From positions 1 through 41,660 of IMG/VR virus record IMGVR_UViG_3300037246_000761: a DNA stretch of 41,660 nucleotides, one strand, 5' to 3'. A program made the translations under genes and the position numbers. Source of the stretch: a virus. Each line of letters starts with the position of its first letter. Within the stretch, counting starts at the first letter, position 1. Shown in pieces: positions 22,185-31,117 of the stretch. The notes beneath the pieces were generated by a model. That model saw only the letters and a list, made by a program, of their open reading frames with translations. It did no database searches and was not told the origin of the DNA.

Positions 22185-25108
22185 GTTCTTCTCCTACTAG
22201 CTGAAGTACTTTCAGTAATTGCACGACTCATTGGACTGTTAGGAGATGTTAATGAAGCAGCAATAATTTTAGGACCTTCTTGAGCAACAACACCACGAGC
22301 AACTTCTTTAGCGATAATTCTAACTTGATTACTTGATATACGTTCAGTTGTAAATTTAGCGTTAGGTATTTGATTTATAATTTCAATTCTAACATTTCCA
22401 CCGGCACCGCCATTATTAATATCTTTTAAAGTTGATAGATTATTTCGTGTTGCATTCGCATTAACAACAAATTCACCGTTTGATAAACGAGCATTTATTG
22501 AGTCAGTTCTTGATCCTCCAGGACCAGATATTAAACCACCATCAGCAAATCCTGGGATAATAGCTGTTGCTTGAGATAATGCTGCTGTACTAGCGATAGC
22601 TGCAGCGGCTGGGGCAGCGTTAGCACCGAGAGTTGCTAAACTAGCTAATGCAGCTGCAGGAGCCCAAGCTGATGCCACTACAACTGCTTGTGCGACAGTT
22701 GCTGCAGTTGCTGCTGCTGCTATCGCTTGACCAAATGCTGCGTTTAAAGCTGCTTTTAACCCTAGTTTAATTAAGGAACCTACAAGTTCAATACCTATTG
22801 TCTTAGCTACGTTTCTTAAAGCTTCACCTAAATTTTCAGATTGAAATATAGCTGATGTTATTGCGTTAGAAAAACTATCTATAAATGTACCTACAGCATT
22901 TCCTAATGTTTCACTTAAAGCTGAACCTAAGTTTTGAACTCCTTGTGTCATTTCTGCTATTTTTAATAGGAAAGTATCTGCGAATGAACCTTCACCTAAA
23001 GCGACTTGTAACCCTAAAGCTTGAATTTCTAAATCTCTCAATACAACTGCAAACATTTCACCTGAAATTGCCCCGTTATCAAGCAAAGTATTTAAAGCAA
23101 TCATTTGTCTATTAAGATCTTCAAACGGGGTATTTAATTGTTGTAAAATCTGGTCTTGATCAGATAAAACTTGGTTTTGTCTTAAAGCAGTTTCAACCAG
23201 TTGTCTTTGTGTATTATTTAGAGCTTGACCTAAAGCATCTTCAGCAGCAAACAGCCCCGCTCTAATTTCACGTTCTTGATTTGATAATCCAAGTAATATT
23301 CTTTCACGTTCTAAACCTCTTAAAAATTCTGCAAATTCTGCAGGTTGTGTTGGCCCTGCTCTACCACCATCACCTTCTGAAACAAATCCAGGAATAGGGG
23401 CTGGGGCTATTGCAGGACCTACTACTCTAGGTTCGGTTAATACTTTAAAAACATCATCATCTACAAGTTTAATAAATCTTGTGTTTAAAGCAGTTGCTGA
23501 TGCAGATAAACCAATCAGCCATGTTTTATTAAAAGAATCAGCAACTGCTTTACCAATTCTTGCACCTAAATCATTTGCTTCTGAGAAAAACCCAGTTGGG
23601 TCAGCTAAAATCTCTCTTATAATTTGCCCAGTTTCAACAAAAGCCGCAATTATAGGATCGGTAATAGATTTTGCAATTGTAAAAATAATCGTTCCTAAAG
23701 CAGCAAAACCACCAATAACTCTATTTGCAAAAGTCTCAATAGCAAAAGCTCCTGCTTGTCCCCATGTAATGTGAGTATCTTCTATTATTTTATTTAAACG
23801 TTGATATTCATCAATTATAGCAGAAATACTTTCAATCACAAACCCTATTAATAAAGCGCGACCTAATAATTTAGCTGCACGTGTTGCTGTTATAAGAGCG
23901 CCTGTTAAAGTAAATGTTGCATTTGTTATTCCAGTTAAAACCCCTACTACACGTAATATAGGACCACCAGTTAATGCTAAAATTAATGATAACGCAGCAG
24001 TTCCTGCAGTTTCTAAATTTGCTGATAAAAATCTAATAGCATCAGCTAATCCATTAAAAAAACGTGTCGCGGCAGACTCTGGTCCAGTATCACCTAATGC
24101 AAGTATGAAACCTTCGTATGCAGATTTAACTGCAAGTAACGCACCATTTAGATTGTCATCCATAATCCTAGCAATACGTTCAGCTGTTCCACCTGCATTT
24201 TGTAAGGCAGCTGTCATTTCTATTACAGTAGGGATACTACTGCTCAGTACTTCAAACGCAGGTCCACCGCGATCTCCAAAAAGCTCTAAAGCTTGTCCTG
24301 TAGTAACACCAGCATTACGTAATGTAATTAAAGCATTTGTTAACCCTACTTGTGATATACGAACATCGTCTGCTGTTAAACCTAAATTTCTTAATATATC
24401 ATTTGTCTTTTTTGCTGGAGATTCTAGTTCTGATAAAACACGTCTTAAACCTGTACCAGCTAAACTTCCTTGAAGACCCGCATCAGAAAGAGCACCAATT
24501 GCTGCTGCAGCTTCTTCTATTTTAATTCCTAATCCAGCAGCCACTGGAGCTACGAATTTCATAGCGTCACCTAATTGACTAACATTTGTATTTGAACTAT
24601 TTGCTGCTAAAGCAAGAACATCAACCACTCTTGCTGTTTGGTCAACTTCTAATCGGAACCCTTTTAAAACATTTGAAGCAATATCAGCAGCCCGTGCTAA
24701 ATCTAAAGCACCAGCTTGTGCTAATTGTAATGTACCTTCGATTGAACCTAATACCTCATCAACCTCAAAACCTGCACGAGCTAAGAATGTCATACCATCA
24801 GCTGCTTGTGTTGCGGTGAAACGAGTTGTCGAACCTAATCGTTTAGCTTCTTCTCTTAAATCTTTAAATTGTATTATAGTAGCATTAGTAATTGCTTGTA
24901 CAGTGGACATTGCTTGAGAGAATTGAGCGATAGTTCTAGTTGCACTTACTAAAGCACGAAACCCTGCAAATGCAGCAAGAGCACCTGCTATTTGTGTTCG
25001 AAGACCAGCAGCTCTTCTTTCAGCGTTTCTTAAAGATTTTGAAACTTTCGCAGCCCCTTGCTGGGCTTGTCTAGGATCAATCTGAACTACTATCCGAAAG
25101 TCTACCAC
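22181..25108 (-). CDS. Tail tape measure protein (TP901-type core)
   Basis: 975 residues. The N-terminal 200 or so have the TP901-family core: I-D-P-R-Q-A-Q-Q-G-A, R-A-L-V-S-A, A-M-S-T-V-Q-A-I-T, and G-S-T-T-R-F-T-A-T-Q-A-A-D-G-M. Long helical stretches alternate with hydrophobic runs (about 365-425 and a very Ala-rich region near 815-870). Tail length scales at roughly 0.15 nm per residue in this family, so about 145 nm would be expected (estimate). It follows the G/GT chaperone genes as in lambda. Confidence 0.95.
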   Translation of the reverse strand: MVDFRIVVQIDPRQAQQGAAKVSKSLRNAERRAAGLRTQIAGALAAFAGFRALVSATRTIAQFSQAMSTVQAITNATIIQFKDLREEAKRLGSTTRFTATQAADGMTFLARAGFEVDEVLGSIEGTLQLAQAGALDLARAADIASNVLKGFRLEVDQTARVVDVLALAANSSNTNVSQLGDAMKFVAPVAAGLGIKIEEAAAAIGALSDAGLQGSLAGTGLRRVLSELESPAKKTNDILRNLGLTADDVRISQVGLTNALITLRNAGVTTGQALELFGDRGGPAFEVLSSSIPTVIEMTAALQNAGGTAERIARIMDDNLNGALLAVKSAYEGFILALGDTGPESAATRFFNGLADAIRFLSANLETAGTAALSLILALTGGPILRVVGVLTGITNATFTLTGALITATRAAKLLGRALLIGFVIESISAIIDEYQRLNKIIEDTHITWGQAGAFAIETFANRVIGGFAALGTIIFTIAKSITDPIIAAFVETGQIIREILADPTGFFSEANDLGARIGKAVADSFNKTWLIGLSASATALNTRFIKLVDDDVFKVLTEPRVVGPAIAPAPIPGFVSEGDGGRAGPTQPAEFAEFLRGLERERILLGLSNQEREIRAGLFAAEDALGQALNNTQRQLVETALRQNQVLSDQDQILQQLNTPFEDLNRQMIALNTLLDNGAISGEMFAVVLRDLEIQALGLQVALGEGSFADTFLLKIAEMTQGVQNLGSALSETLGNAVGTFIDSFSNAITSAIFQSENLGEALRNVAKTIGIELVGSLIKLGLKAALNAAFGQAIAAAATAATVAQAVVVASAWAPAAALASLATLGANAAPAAAAIASTAALSQATAIIPGFADGGLISGPGGSRTDSINARLSNGEFVVNANATRNNLSTLKDINNGGAGGNVRIEIINQIPNAKFTTERISSNQVRIIAKEVARGVVAQEGPKIIAASLTSPNSPMSRAITESTSASRRRT

Positions 25109-25128
25109 TTTAAATCCTTAAGTCAATT

Positions 25129-25883
25129 TTATTTATTTGGGTTATCTTTATCCCATTTTATATAAGCATTGTCCATTGCTCTAATAATTCGAATAAAAGA
25201 ATTAATAAAATCAAAATCAAGTTCTGACATTATCGCATAATCTTTTATCCTATCCCATGGGATAGGACCTATTCCCATCCCAAACGATCTGCAAGTATTT
25301 AAATCCCAAAATGCTTTTATATAAAATTCATCCCCATCTAATAAAACAGGTTCATCTTTAAACCACTCTGGTAATTTTCTACCTTTCTTTATACCAGACT
25401 TAATGGAATAACCATCTCTTTCAAGACGTAAATCCCATATAAGCCTGTCACTTAGTTTTTTTCCGCTTCCTCAATATCAATCTCATCAAAAAAGTTTGAA
25501 GGTAATTGAGCGTGATTACGTATTTCATCAAATATATAATTCGGTAAAGCTTCAAGGAATTCTTCACAAGCTTCTGTTGAATATGATACTTTTTTACCTT
25601 TATCATCAAGTACGTTTTCCCATCCTTTGACTATATGTTTAGGATAAAGTTGTTTATCTTCATCACGTGATTTAGCAACTTGCTCTGGGGTGATAGAACC
25701 TTTAATGCGAATCATAGTTGCTGCATTACGTTGTTGTTTTAAAACTTGATTATAATATGGTTTGTTTGCTTCAGTTGCCGGGGATAAAATAAGTATTGGT
25801 TCTCCGGTAATTTGATATAGAGTTATTCTTGTTTCCATGTCCTTACGAACATCGAGTTTAGTTAGATGACTAAATTTAGACAT
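25129..25883 (-). CDS. Tail assembly chaperone GT, produced by -1 frameshift
   Basis: Zero frame from ATG 25883 to 25455, then -1 frame to TAA 25131-25129, giving 143 + 108 = 251 residues. The slippery site A-AAA-AAC is at 25461-25455 (reading leftwards), directly before the zero-frame TAA. The extension has no useful start codon, begins L-S-D-R-L-I-W-D-L, and contains P-I-P-W-D-R-I-K-D-Y-A and F-I-R-I-I-R-A-M-D-N-A-Y-I, as expected of the T domain that binds the tape measure and tube protein. Located exactly where lambda G/GT lies. Confidence 0.85.
25452..25883 (-). CDS. Tail assembly chaperone G
   Basis: 143 residues without frameshifting, ending E-A-E-K-N. N-terminal S-K-F-S-H-L-T-K-L-D-V-R, then a charged helical C-terminal half (P-N-Y-I-F-D-E-I-R, F-D-E-I-D-I-E-E). 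Acidic end is typical of G-type chaperones. Follows the tail tube gene and precedes the tape measure. It should be made in large excess over the fusion. Confidence 0.8.
   Translation of the reverse strand: MSKFSHLTKLDVRKDMETRITLYQITGEPILILSPATEANKPYYNQVLKQQRNAATMIRIKGSITPEQVAKSRDEDKQLYPKHIVKGWENVLDDKGKKVSYSTEACEEFLEALPNYIFDEIRNHAQLPSNFFDEIDIEEAEKN
25455..25461 (-). promoter_or_regulatory. Programmed -1 ribosomal frameshift site (AAAAAAC)
   Basis: On the coding strand the codons are GAA AAA AAC TAA, so A-AAA-AAC lies in the X-XXY-YYZ phase, immediately before the stop. Both tRNAs can re-pair after slipping. I did not identify a convincing pseudoknot downstream. Confidence 0.85.
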
Positions 25884-25905
25884 AATGTCTCCTTGTTTAT
25901 ATTTA

Positions 25906-27447
25906 TTATGGCACTATAGGGAACTGAGAAACCCCTAGTGAATAGGTAAACGCTGAGGCTGGGTCACCGAACGCCATACCAGTTGTGTTAATTAAGACGG
26001 TTTCATTTACTGGGAATTCCCGAGCACCGTCGCCCATAGTCATGTTGGGGATATCAAAGTAAATACCACCATCATCATTCGTTAAACGCCAGTCAAGTGT
26101 GAGTGTTTCATTATTTCGAATTGCTGTAATAACTTCTGCGTTTGTAAATAACATTTGAGCTTCGATATCTACTTCAAAGTTACCTGTATTCATAAATTTA
26201 GCACCAAGAGTTTGTAAAACTTTTTCTCCAGATACATTATTATTTAATTGAATATTTAATGATTTAAAATCAGTAGATAACCCTTCTTCGATAATATCAG
26301 TAACTTGAAGTCTTGCAATGTCAGTTGTTGTACTGAATGCTGCTGTTTGATTAGGTTCTATAGGTGTAGAAGCCCCAGATTTTTGAGTATCAGTAGGATC
26401 ATCAGTATCTGTACCGATAAACCCTACTGTCACTACAGCCTTATCTGTAAGAGGAAGACTGAATGATAAAAGATTACATAAATTATCTAGAGAGTATTGA
26501 AACATATCAGCAGATGGGTTATCAAGACCTGGGAATGTAGTTTCAAATGTGATGAACTGTTCAACAAAATCAGAATCGTCAACATCAACGTTACGAATAA
26601 ATCTACCGAAAAGTAAATCAACAGTTTCACCTGCTCCTGTATCAGTTGCTAAAGTAGTATCTAATTTATCAAGATCAAGTTGACCTGCTGCGATAATTAC
26701 AATACGAGCATATCCTGCACCAGCAGAGAATTGTTCTGCAGACGTTAACCCGCCAATATGAATAAACTGACCTACAGTTAATCCTAAAGTTGTAAAGTCA
26801 ATATTATTAACAGCAGAGTTATTACCGCTTGATAAAACAGCTGTTGCTGGAGATACACCAACTGATGCTGCTGTTACGATAATCCCTAAATCACCAATCT
26901 CTGGACGAATTCCGCCAACTTCAAGTTCTGCGTTTGTAGGAGGTGAAGCTTCTGCTACAGTACCTGCGATTAGGATTTCAACATCAGTAGAAGCTGCATC
27001 CGCACTTAACGGTTTAAACCCATTATTTGCTGCAGTAATAAAACCCCGTGCAAACATTAATGAAATAGGACCACCAGTAGTAAATTGAAGTTTACCTCCT
27101 TGTGTTACATTTAAAGCTGGGACTGTATAACCTGTTCCTGTTACAGCAGAAGGAAAGAAATCAAGATCATCGTTAGTTGCAGCAGCAAAAGCAAAACATG
27201 ATATAAAATCATTTACAACATCAATAGTTAAATCATGTTCAAATTCTGCGCCAGAATCAAGATCAGTTACGACACCTTTTCTTCGTTGTCGATTTTTACT
27301 GATGGGATCACGGGGAACTGTTGTGATAGTTGCTCCGAAATTATTAATTGAGTTTGGCTCAAGAGTATTCCATTCTGTTGGGTCAATACCTTGAGCAGAT
27401 TGTAAGCCATAAGCTAATGTAATGTTATTAGTAAGAACGCGGGCCAT
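25906..27447 (-). CDS. Major tail tube protein
   Basis: 513 residues, beginning M-A-R-V-L-T-N-N-I-T-L-A-Y-G. Beta-rich with an early block D-P-I-S-K-N-R-Q-R-R-K-G near 48-59 and a late block F-K-S-L-N-I-Q-L-N-N-N-V-S-G. Position between tail terminator and tail chaperones identifies it as the tube subunit. It is long for a tube protein, so an added surface domain (Gly/Ala/Val-rich, roughly 150-290) is likely inserted. Confidence 0.75.
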   Translation of the reverse strand: MARVLTNNITLAYGLQSAQGIDPTEWNTLEPNSINNFGATITTVPRDPISKNRQRRKGVVTDLDSGAEFEHDLTIDVVNDFISCFAFAAATNDDLDFFPSAVTGTGYTVPALNVTQGGKLQFTTGGPISLMFARGFITAANNGFKPLSADAASTDVEILIAGTVAEASPPTNAELEVGGIRPEIGDLGIIVTAASVGVSPATAVLSSGNNSAVNNIDFTTLGLTVGQFIHIGGLTSAEQFSAGAGYARIVIIAAGQLDLDKLDTTLATDTGAGETVDLLFGRFIRNVDVDDSDFVEQFITFETTFPGLDNPSADMFQYSLDNLCNLLSFSLPLTDKAVVTVGFIGTDTDDPTDTQKSGASTPIEPNQTAAFSTTTDIARLQVTDIIEEGLSTDFKSLNIQLNNNVSGEKVLQTLGAKFMNTGNFEVDIEAQMLFTNAEVITAIRNNETLTLDWRLTNDDGGIYFDIPNMTMGDGAREFPVNETVLINTTGMAFGDPASAFTYSLGVSQFPIVP

Positions 27448-27459
27448 TATGTAAGTCTC

Positions 27460-27870
27460 CTATTTTGTTTCATTATATTCAAATATCGCTTCAATTACAA
27501 CTAAGAACCAAGATTTATCTACTCCTACTTCTCGGGCAATAACATCTTTAAACCTAATTGTTGTTCCTGAGATACGAGTACCTTCATAAACAGCTCTCGC
27601 AATTTCTACTAAATCATCCGATGATTTCACACCTGTGTTCATTACAGTAAAGACTTGGATGAATGCAATACCTTCTCTTAAAAATTTTCTATTACCTACA
27701 GCACCTAATGTTTCTTGAGATGAGTCTTGATGCCTTACCGCTAAACGAACCCAAGATTTATCTTCAGGTGGAGTAAACTTTTCATTATCAAAAGTCAAAT
27801 CAGTACGATTAGCCCACGCAACATTAAACACATTATAAATAGCTTCACGTGCAACTGATAAAGTAGTCAT
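27460..27870 (-). CDS. Tail terminator (DUF4128/lambda U-like)
   Basis: 136 residues: N-terminal helix, F-T-P-P-E-D-K-S-W-V-R-L near 32-43, L-G-A-V-G-N-R-K-F-L-R-E-G near 56-68, then F-I-Q-V-F and a final beta strand. This order fits tail terminators. Overlaps the neck protein gene by 4 nt and precedes the tube gene. It would close the finished tail end for joining to the head. Confidence 0.75.
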   Translation of the reverse strand: MTTLSVAREAIYNVFNVAWANRTDLTFDNEKFTPPEDKSWVRLAVRHQDSSQETLGAVGNRKFLREGIAFIQVFTVMNTGVKSSDDLVEIARAVYEGTRISGTTIRFKDVIAREVGVDKSWFLVVIEAIFEYNETK

Positions 27871-28280
27871 CTCAATATCACTCCTAAATCAATTCTTAAT
27901 GCTTTAGTAATTGCTGCTTGTACAAATCCAACAGGTGCTTTTAATGATGAACCGTTATTTAGAGATTTAATATAAGGGACATTGTTTGTAATAAACACAG
28001 GTCCTTGACTAAGTTTATATGAAATTGCAATTGTAGCTAATAATTGTTCTTGCTGACTTTTTAAACCAGGTTCTGCTGCTTCTGTTGCTTCTTTAGATAA
28101 ATTTTGTTCTGGGCCAGCTTCAGGTTTAAATACAGAAGCTAACCAATTTGCTCTTGCCCAACCAGTATCTACTGGGGTTGTTGCGATAAGATTAGCGGTT
28201 GTGTCTAATGTAAGCTTCTTAACAACTTGAGTCGTTAAAGCAGTAAGTTTGCGCATTACTTTATTTACTTCATCAACCAT
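27867..28280 (-). CDS. Neck / tail-completion protein (HK97 gp10-like)
   Basis: 137 residues. T-P-V-D-T-G-W-A-R-A-N-W near 35-46 and N-N-V-P-Y-I-K-S-L-N-N-G-S-S near 99-112, with A-P-V-G-F-V-Q near 115. These blocks are typical of HK97 gp10-like proteins that connect tail and head. Gene order agrees. Confidence 0.82.
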   Translation of the reverse strand: MVDEVNKVMRKLTALTTQVVKKLTLDTTANLIATTPVDTGWARANWLASVFKPEAGPEQNLSKEATEAAEPGLKSQQEQLLATIAISYKLSQGPVFITNNVPYIKSLNNGSSLKAPVGFVQAAITKALRIDLGVILR

Positions 28281-28284
28281 TTAT

Positions 28285-28794
28285 CTATCCTAATAATTTT
28301 ATTAAAAAATCTTTCACAACAACACTACTATTTTTTTCTGCTGTTAGTTCAATCGTTGCAATATTATCTCGGACAATTTCATTTCTAATAAATATTTCAT
28401 TATAAAGCGATATATCATGAGCCCCTGCTAATTTATAATCAAAATCTGTCACTAAAGGCATACGAAAATCATCAGGAGTTATACCTAATGTAAGATGCAT
28501 TGTTAATTCAGTATTAGGTAATGTTGTCGTTAACATTAAATGTAATCGTATACCTACTAAATCACCAACATTCAATAAAGAAAAATCAAGTTCACTAGTT
28601 AAAGGATTATATATAACAGGAACAGCAGGGTGTGCAAATATTAAAGAAGTACCTCCACCACCAAGACCGTCATTTGTTATTTTTGTTGGAACCCCAGCAG
28701 GAAGATCAATAGGAAAAGATTCTGTCCCAGCATCTTCAAAAAAATAAACACCAAGACTTAGATCAGATGGGTATGCTCTTGGGACTCTTGCCAT
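28285..28794 (-). CDS. Virion structural protein, unknown type
   Basis: 169 residues, beta-rich (L-G-V-Y-F-F, I-R-L-H-L-M-L-T-T-T, M-H-L-T-L-G-I-T-P) with a glycine run G-L-G-G-G-G-T near 43. Resembles a single jelly-roll or fibre-like decoration domain. Lies between neck and capsid-end genes in the same transcription unit. No family recognised. Confidence 0.6.
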   Translation of the reverse strand: MARVPRAYPSDLSLGVYFFEDAGTESFPIDLPAGVPTKITNDGLGGGGTSLIFAHPAVPVIYNPLTSELDFSLLNVGDLVGIRLHLMLTTTLPNTELTMHLTLGITPDDFRMPLVTDFDYKLAGAHDISLYNEIFIRNEIVRDNIATIELTAEKNSSVVVKDFLIKLLG

Positions 28795-28803
28795 TTATAT
28801 TCC

Positions 28804-29166
28804 TTACGATGTGTTACCTGATAAAACTACTTGTGCATATAAAGCACCTACTATATTCTGAAACTCTATTTTAACTTGTTGTGTATTTGCTGACCAATCA
28901 GTTTGCACAGTATCTTTCGCTTTTAAAGTCCCATTAGGTATTTCTTGAAATCCTTGGGGTTGATTAATTGTTTTAATTGTTATAACCGCAGTCCCACTTG
29001 ACGGGGTTACTGGTGTTAATCCATCCGCATCGTTAAAATAAATAACACCAATAAAAGTATGCGGATAACTTGGATTAGTATCTATGATTAAATCTCCATC
29101 AGCAATTAAAACAACTAGTGATGGATTTCTTATCGCTTCTAAGCGATATGTATATGGTTTTGGCAC
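28804..29166 (-). CDS. Virion structural protein, unknown type
   Basis: 120 residues, beta-rich, with T-Y-R-L-E-A-I-R-N near the start, V-I-Y-F-N-D-A-D-G and a C-terminal Y-A-Q-V-V-L-S-G-N. Probably an immunoglobulin-like or similar small beta domain. Paired with the 28285 gene, 9 nt apart. Function unknown. Confidence 0.55.
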   Translation of the reverse strand: MPKPYTYRLEAIRNPSLVVLIADGDLIIDTNPSYPHTFIGVIYFNDADGLTPVTPSSGTAVITIKTINQPQGFQEIPNGTLKAKDTVQTDWSANTQQVKIEFQNIVGALYAQVVLSGNTS

Positions 29167-29185
29167 TTAAAGACTCCATTTCCTC

Positions 29186-29566
29186 TTAAGTGTTTTCAGT
29201 GACAGCCTTTCTTTCAACACTTTTTGATTTATCACCAACAGCTTTTTTTGTTTTGCTTTCGCTAGTGGGTTTCTTTTTACTTTTATTATTAGTTTTTTTC
29301 TTTTTACTTTTACTAGTAGTTTTTTTATTGTTATCTGTTTTAACTTTTTCAGGTGCAGCTTTCTTTGGAGGAAAAATCAATAATTCAATATAACCGGCTT
29401 CCCACCATCGACGTAATTTATTAGGTGCCATTAAATCTTCAGGTACTTTATCACCTGGTTCATATGTTATGGATTTACTCCATTTAACACGTTTCCTAAA
29501 ACGCATTTCTGCATTCGGATCGAAACGTTGTCTCCAATGGCGTGATCTAAGTACTGGTTCAGTCAT
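29186..29566 (-). CDS. Small virion-region protein with long lysine/serine-rich tail
   Basis: 126 residues from ATG 29566, with AAAGGA 8 nt upstream; ATG 29575 is too close to it. Residues 1-65 are a compact domain (R-R-W-W-E-A-G-Y-I-E near 50-59). The rest is low complexity, made of K/S/T/N/E with repeated K-K-K and S-K-K-K, and should be disordered and strongly positive. Gene follows the capsid gene. It may bind DNA or capsid inner surface. Function unknown. Confidence 0.65.
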   Translation of the reverse strand: MTEPVLRSRHWRQRFDPNAEMRFRKRVKWSKSITYEPGDKVPEDLMAPNKLRRWWEAGYIELLIFPPKKAAPEKVKTDNNKKTTSKSKKKKTNNKSKKKPTSESKTKKAVGDKSKSVERKAVTENT

Positions 29567-29581
29567 AACTTTCATCCTTTA

Positions 29582-29616
29582 AATAAGGGGCGAGATATTT
29601 AAACCCCGCCCTTATT
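29582..29616. terminator. Hairpin after the major capsid gene
   Basis: AATAAGGGGCG (29582-29592) pairs with CGCCCTTATT (29607-29616) with one bulged G, loop of 14 nt. No strong T-run follows on either strand, so it may be a partial terminator or an mRNA-stabilising hairpin that favours capsid mRNA. Confidence 0.45.
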
Positions 29617-29632
29617 AATTAACCAACTGCTA

Positions 29633-30622
29633 TTAAGGGGCAACCGCTCCTAAGAAGAAAGCTCCTAAGTCAGCAGCGATAAGTTTTTGATCAAAGCTCA
29701 TTTGAATTTCAATACGATCTGACTCTAATGCTTCTCGACGGAATCGCTTAATACGACCACCCATAGCACCAGAACCCATAAGCCCAGTCCAACTGAATGT
29801 ATATCCAGCTGATGGTACAAGAATACCGGGGGTTGGGGTACGATAAGCAAGGAGGGCGTTTTTACCACCAATGAATGAATGAACATCAGCTTGCCCTTCT
29901 TTAGCTGTGTTTTGAATAGCATCCATTACAAGAACTTCATCTAATTCAAATAAAGCTGCAAGAGCATCACGATTTGCAATTGCTGGGCCAGTTGTTTGAC
30001 CACGATCAAGACGACCGATAATATCAGGATGATCAAGCAATGCATCATAAACAGGACGGCCAAGTACAATTACGTTAGGCATAAACCCTGTACTTTCGAG
30101 AACTGTTCTACGACCTGCACGAACATCTTCAATTGGAGTTGAAGCAGCTTCATCCCAGAATTGGAAATCACTACCAGTAGGTGCACCAGTAACCCCGTCT
30201 CGTTCGTTAGTCCAAACACCTGTTATGAAAAACGTTCCATTCCAAAGAACTTCTTTTTTAATTAAAGCTTTTTGAGAAACATAAGTCGTTGCGTCACGAT
30301 CCATTGATATAGGACTATCAGCATTAGCACGAACTTGATCAGGGATATCTTTATGAAATGCTCGAGTCCGAGCAAAGTAATTGTCATTCCCGATTTCATA
30401 AGTACCACCAGCAGATTCAGTACCTGGGGCGCGTTCTTCCATTTCATCACGGTTAAATTCACCACGATCATATGTAAAGAAAGCATCAGATTGTTTTAAT
30501 ACGGAAATGTTTGGAAAAACATTACTCGCAATAAAGTTACTCGCATTCTGGATAAATGCGATAGATATATTAGTCAGCGGCGCATTAATGTGGACGTCTG
30601 ACCGTGAAGGTTGTGTTGTCAT
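29633..30622 (-). CDS. Major capsid protein
   Basis: 329 residues beginning M-T-T-Q-P-S-R-S-D-V-H. Features: S-N-V-F-P-N-I-S-V near 34-42, A-F-F-T-Y-D-R-G near 47-54, W-T-N-E-R-D-G near 137, and F-S-W-T-G-L-M-G near 276. This is the layout of a large HK97-fold capsid family in marine and environmental phages. Lies after decoration and scaffold genes, and before a hairpin. No N-terminal delta domain is visible, in agreement with a separate scaffold. Confidence 0.85.
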   Translation of the reverse strand: MTTQPSRSDVHINAPLTNISIAFIQNASNFIASNVFPNISVLKQSDAFFTYDRGEFNRDEMEERAPGTESAGGTYEIGNDNYFARTRAFHKDIPDQVRANADSPISMDRDATTYVSQKALIKKEVLWNGTFFITGVWTNERDGVTGAPTGSDFQFWDEAASTPIEDVRAGRRTVLESTGFMPNVIVLGRPVYDALLDHPDIIGRLDRGQTTGPAIANRDALAALFELDEVLVMDAIQNTAKEGQADVHSFIGGKNALLAYRTPTPGILVPSAGYTFSWTGLMGSGAMGGRIKRFRREALESDRIEIQMSFDQKLIAADLGAFFLGAVAP

Positions 30623-30652
30623 TATATTATCCTTTTAGTTAAGTTGTCCAAA

Positions 30653-31075
30653 TTAAACACTATGCGGTGCTGCAATAGTTTGTGCAAGCATTCTGAATAT
30701 ATCACCATCGACAGCGCTTTCAAGAGCTACTCCGATCGCCATACTATCAGCAGCTAGTGCAGCTGCATTAGCTACCCCAGCAACTCGACCAGCTGTTACA
30801 TCAGGAACAATTAATTGTCCTGCAGTAATTGTTGCACCAGCTTTTACTGTTACAATACCTTGTAGCAAAACAACTGGAACATTTTGTCCATCAGTTGTTG
30901 CTGCACTATCAGGGTCTTCACCTAGCATACCGATAACTGTGTTAGCAACAGCAGTTGCTTTAATTACTTTACCGACATCAGAGTCGTCTTCTATTTGGAG
31001 GATTTCATGTAAATCTCCACGTAGATCTTCACCAGCTATCATATTAACTGATTGAATGTTTTCGAATGAAGCCAT
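30653..31075 (-). CDS. Capsid decoration protein (DUF2190-like)
   Basis: 140 residues, a Gly/Ala/Val-rich beta protein with L-L-Q-G-I-V-T-V-K-A-G-A-T-I near 69-82 and G-Q-L-I-V-P-D-V near 86. It resembles DUF2190/lambda D-type stabilising proteins. Immediately precedes the capsid gene (about 30 nt). Confidence 0.7.
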   Translation of the reverse strand: MASFENIQSVNMIAGEDLRGDLHEILQIEDDSDVGKVIKATAVANTVIGMLGEDPDSAATTDGQNVPVVLLQGIVTVKAGATITAGQLIVPDVTAGRVAGVANAAALAADSMAIGVALESAVDGDIFRMLAQTIAAPHSV

Positions 31076-31117
31076 TTCCTATACTCCTATATGTTAAGGT
31101 TGGCGATTAAAAATGGC

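Noticed and set aside
22885-23115. + strand Leu-rich frame
   Set aside because: Antisense shadow of the tape measure gene; no start signals.
24105-24473. + strand frame within the tape measure gene
   Set aside because: Antisense to a clear TP901-type core domain; typical shadow of Ala/Leu-rich coding DNA.
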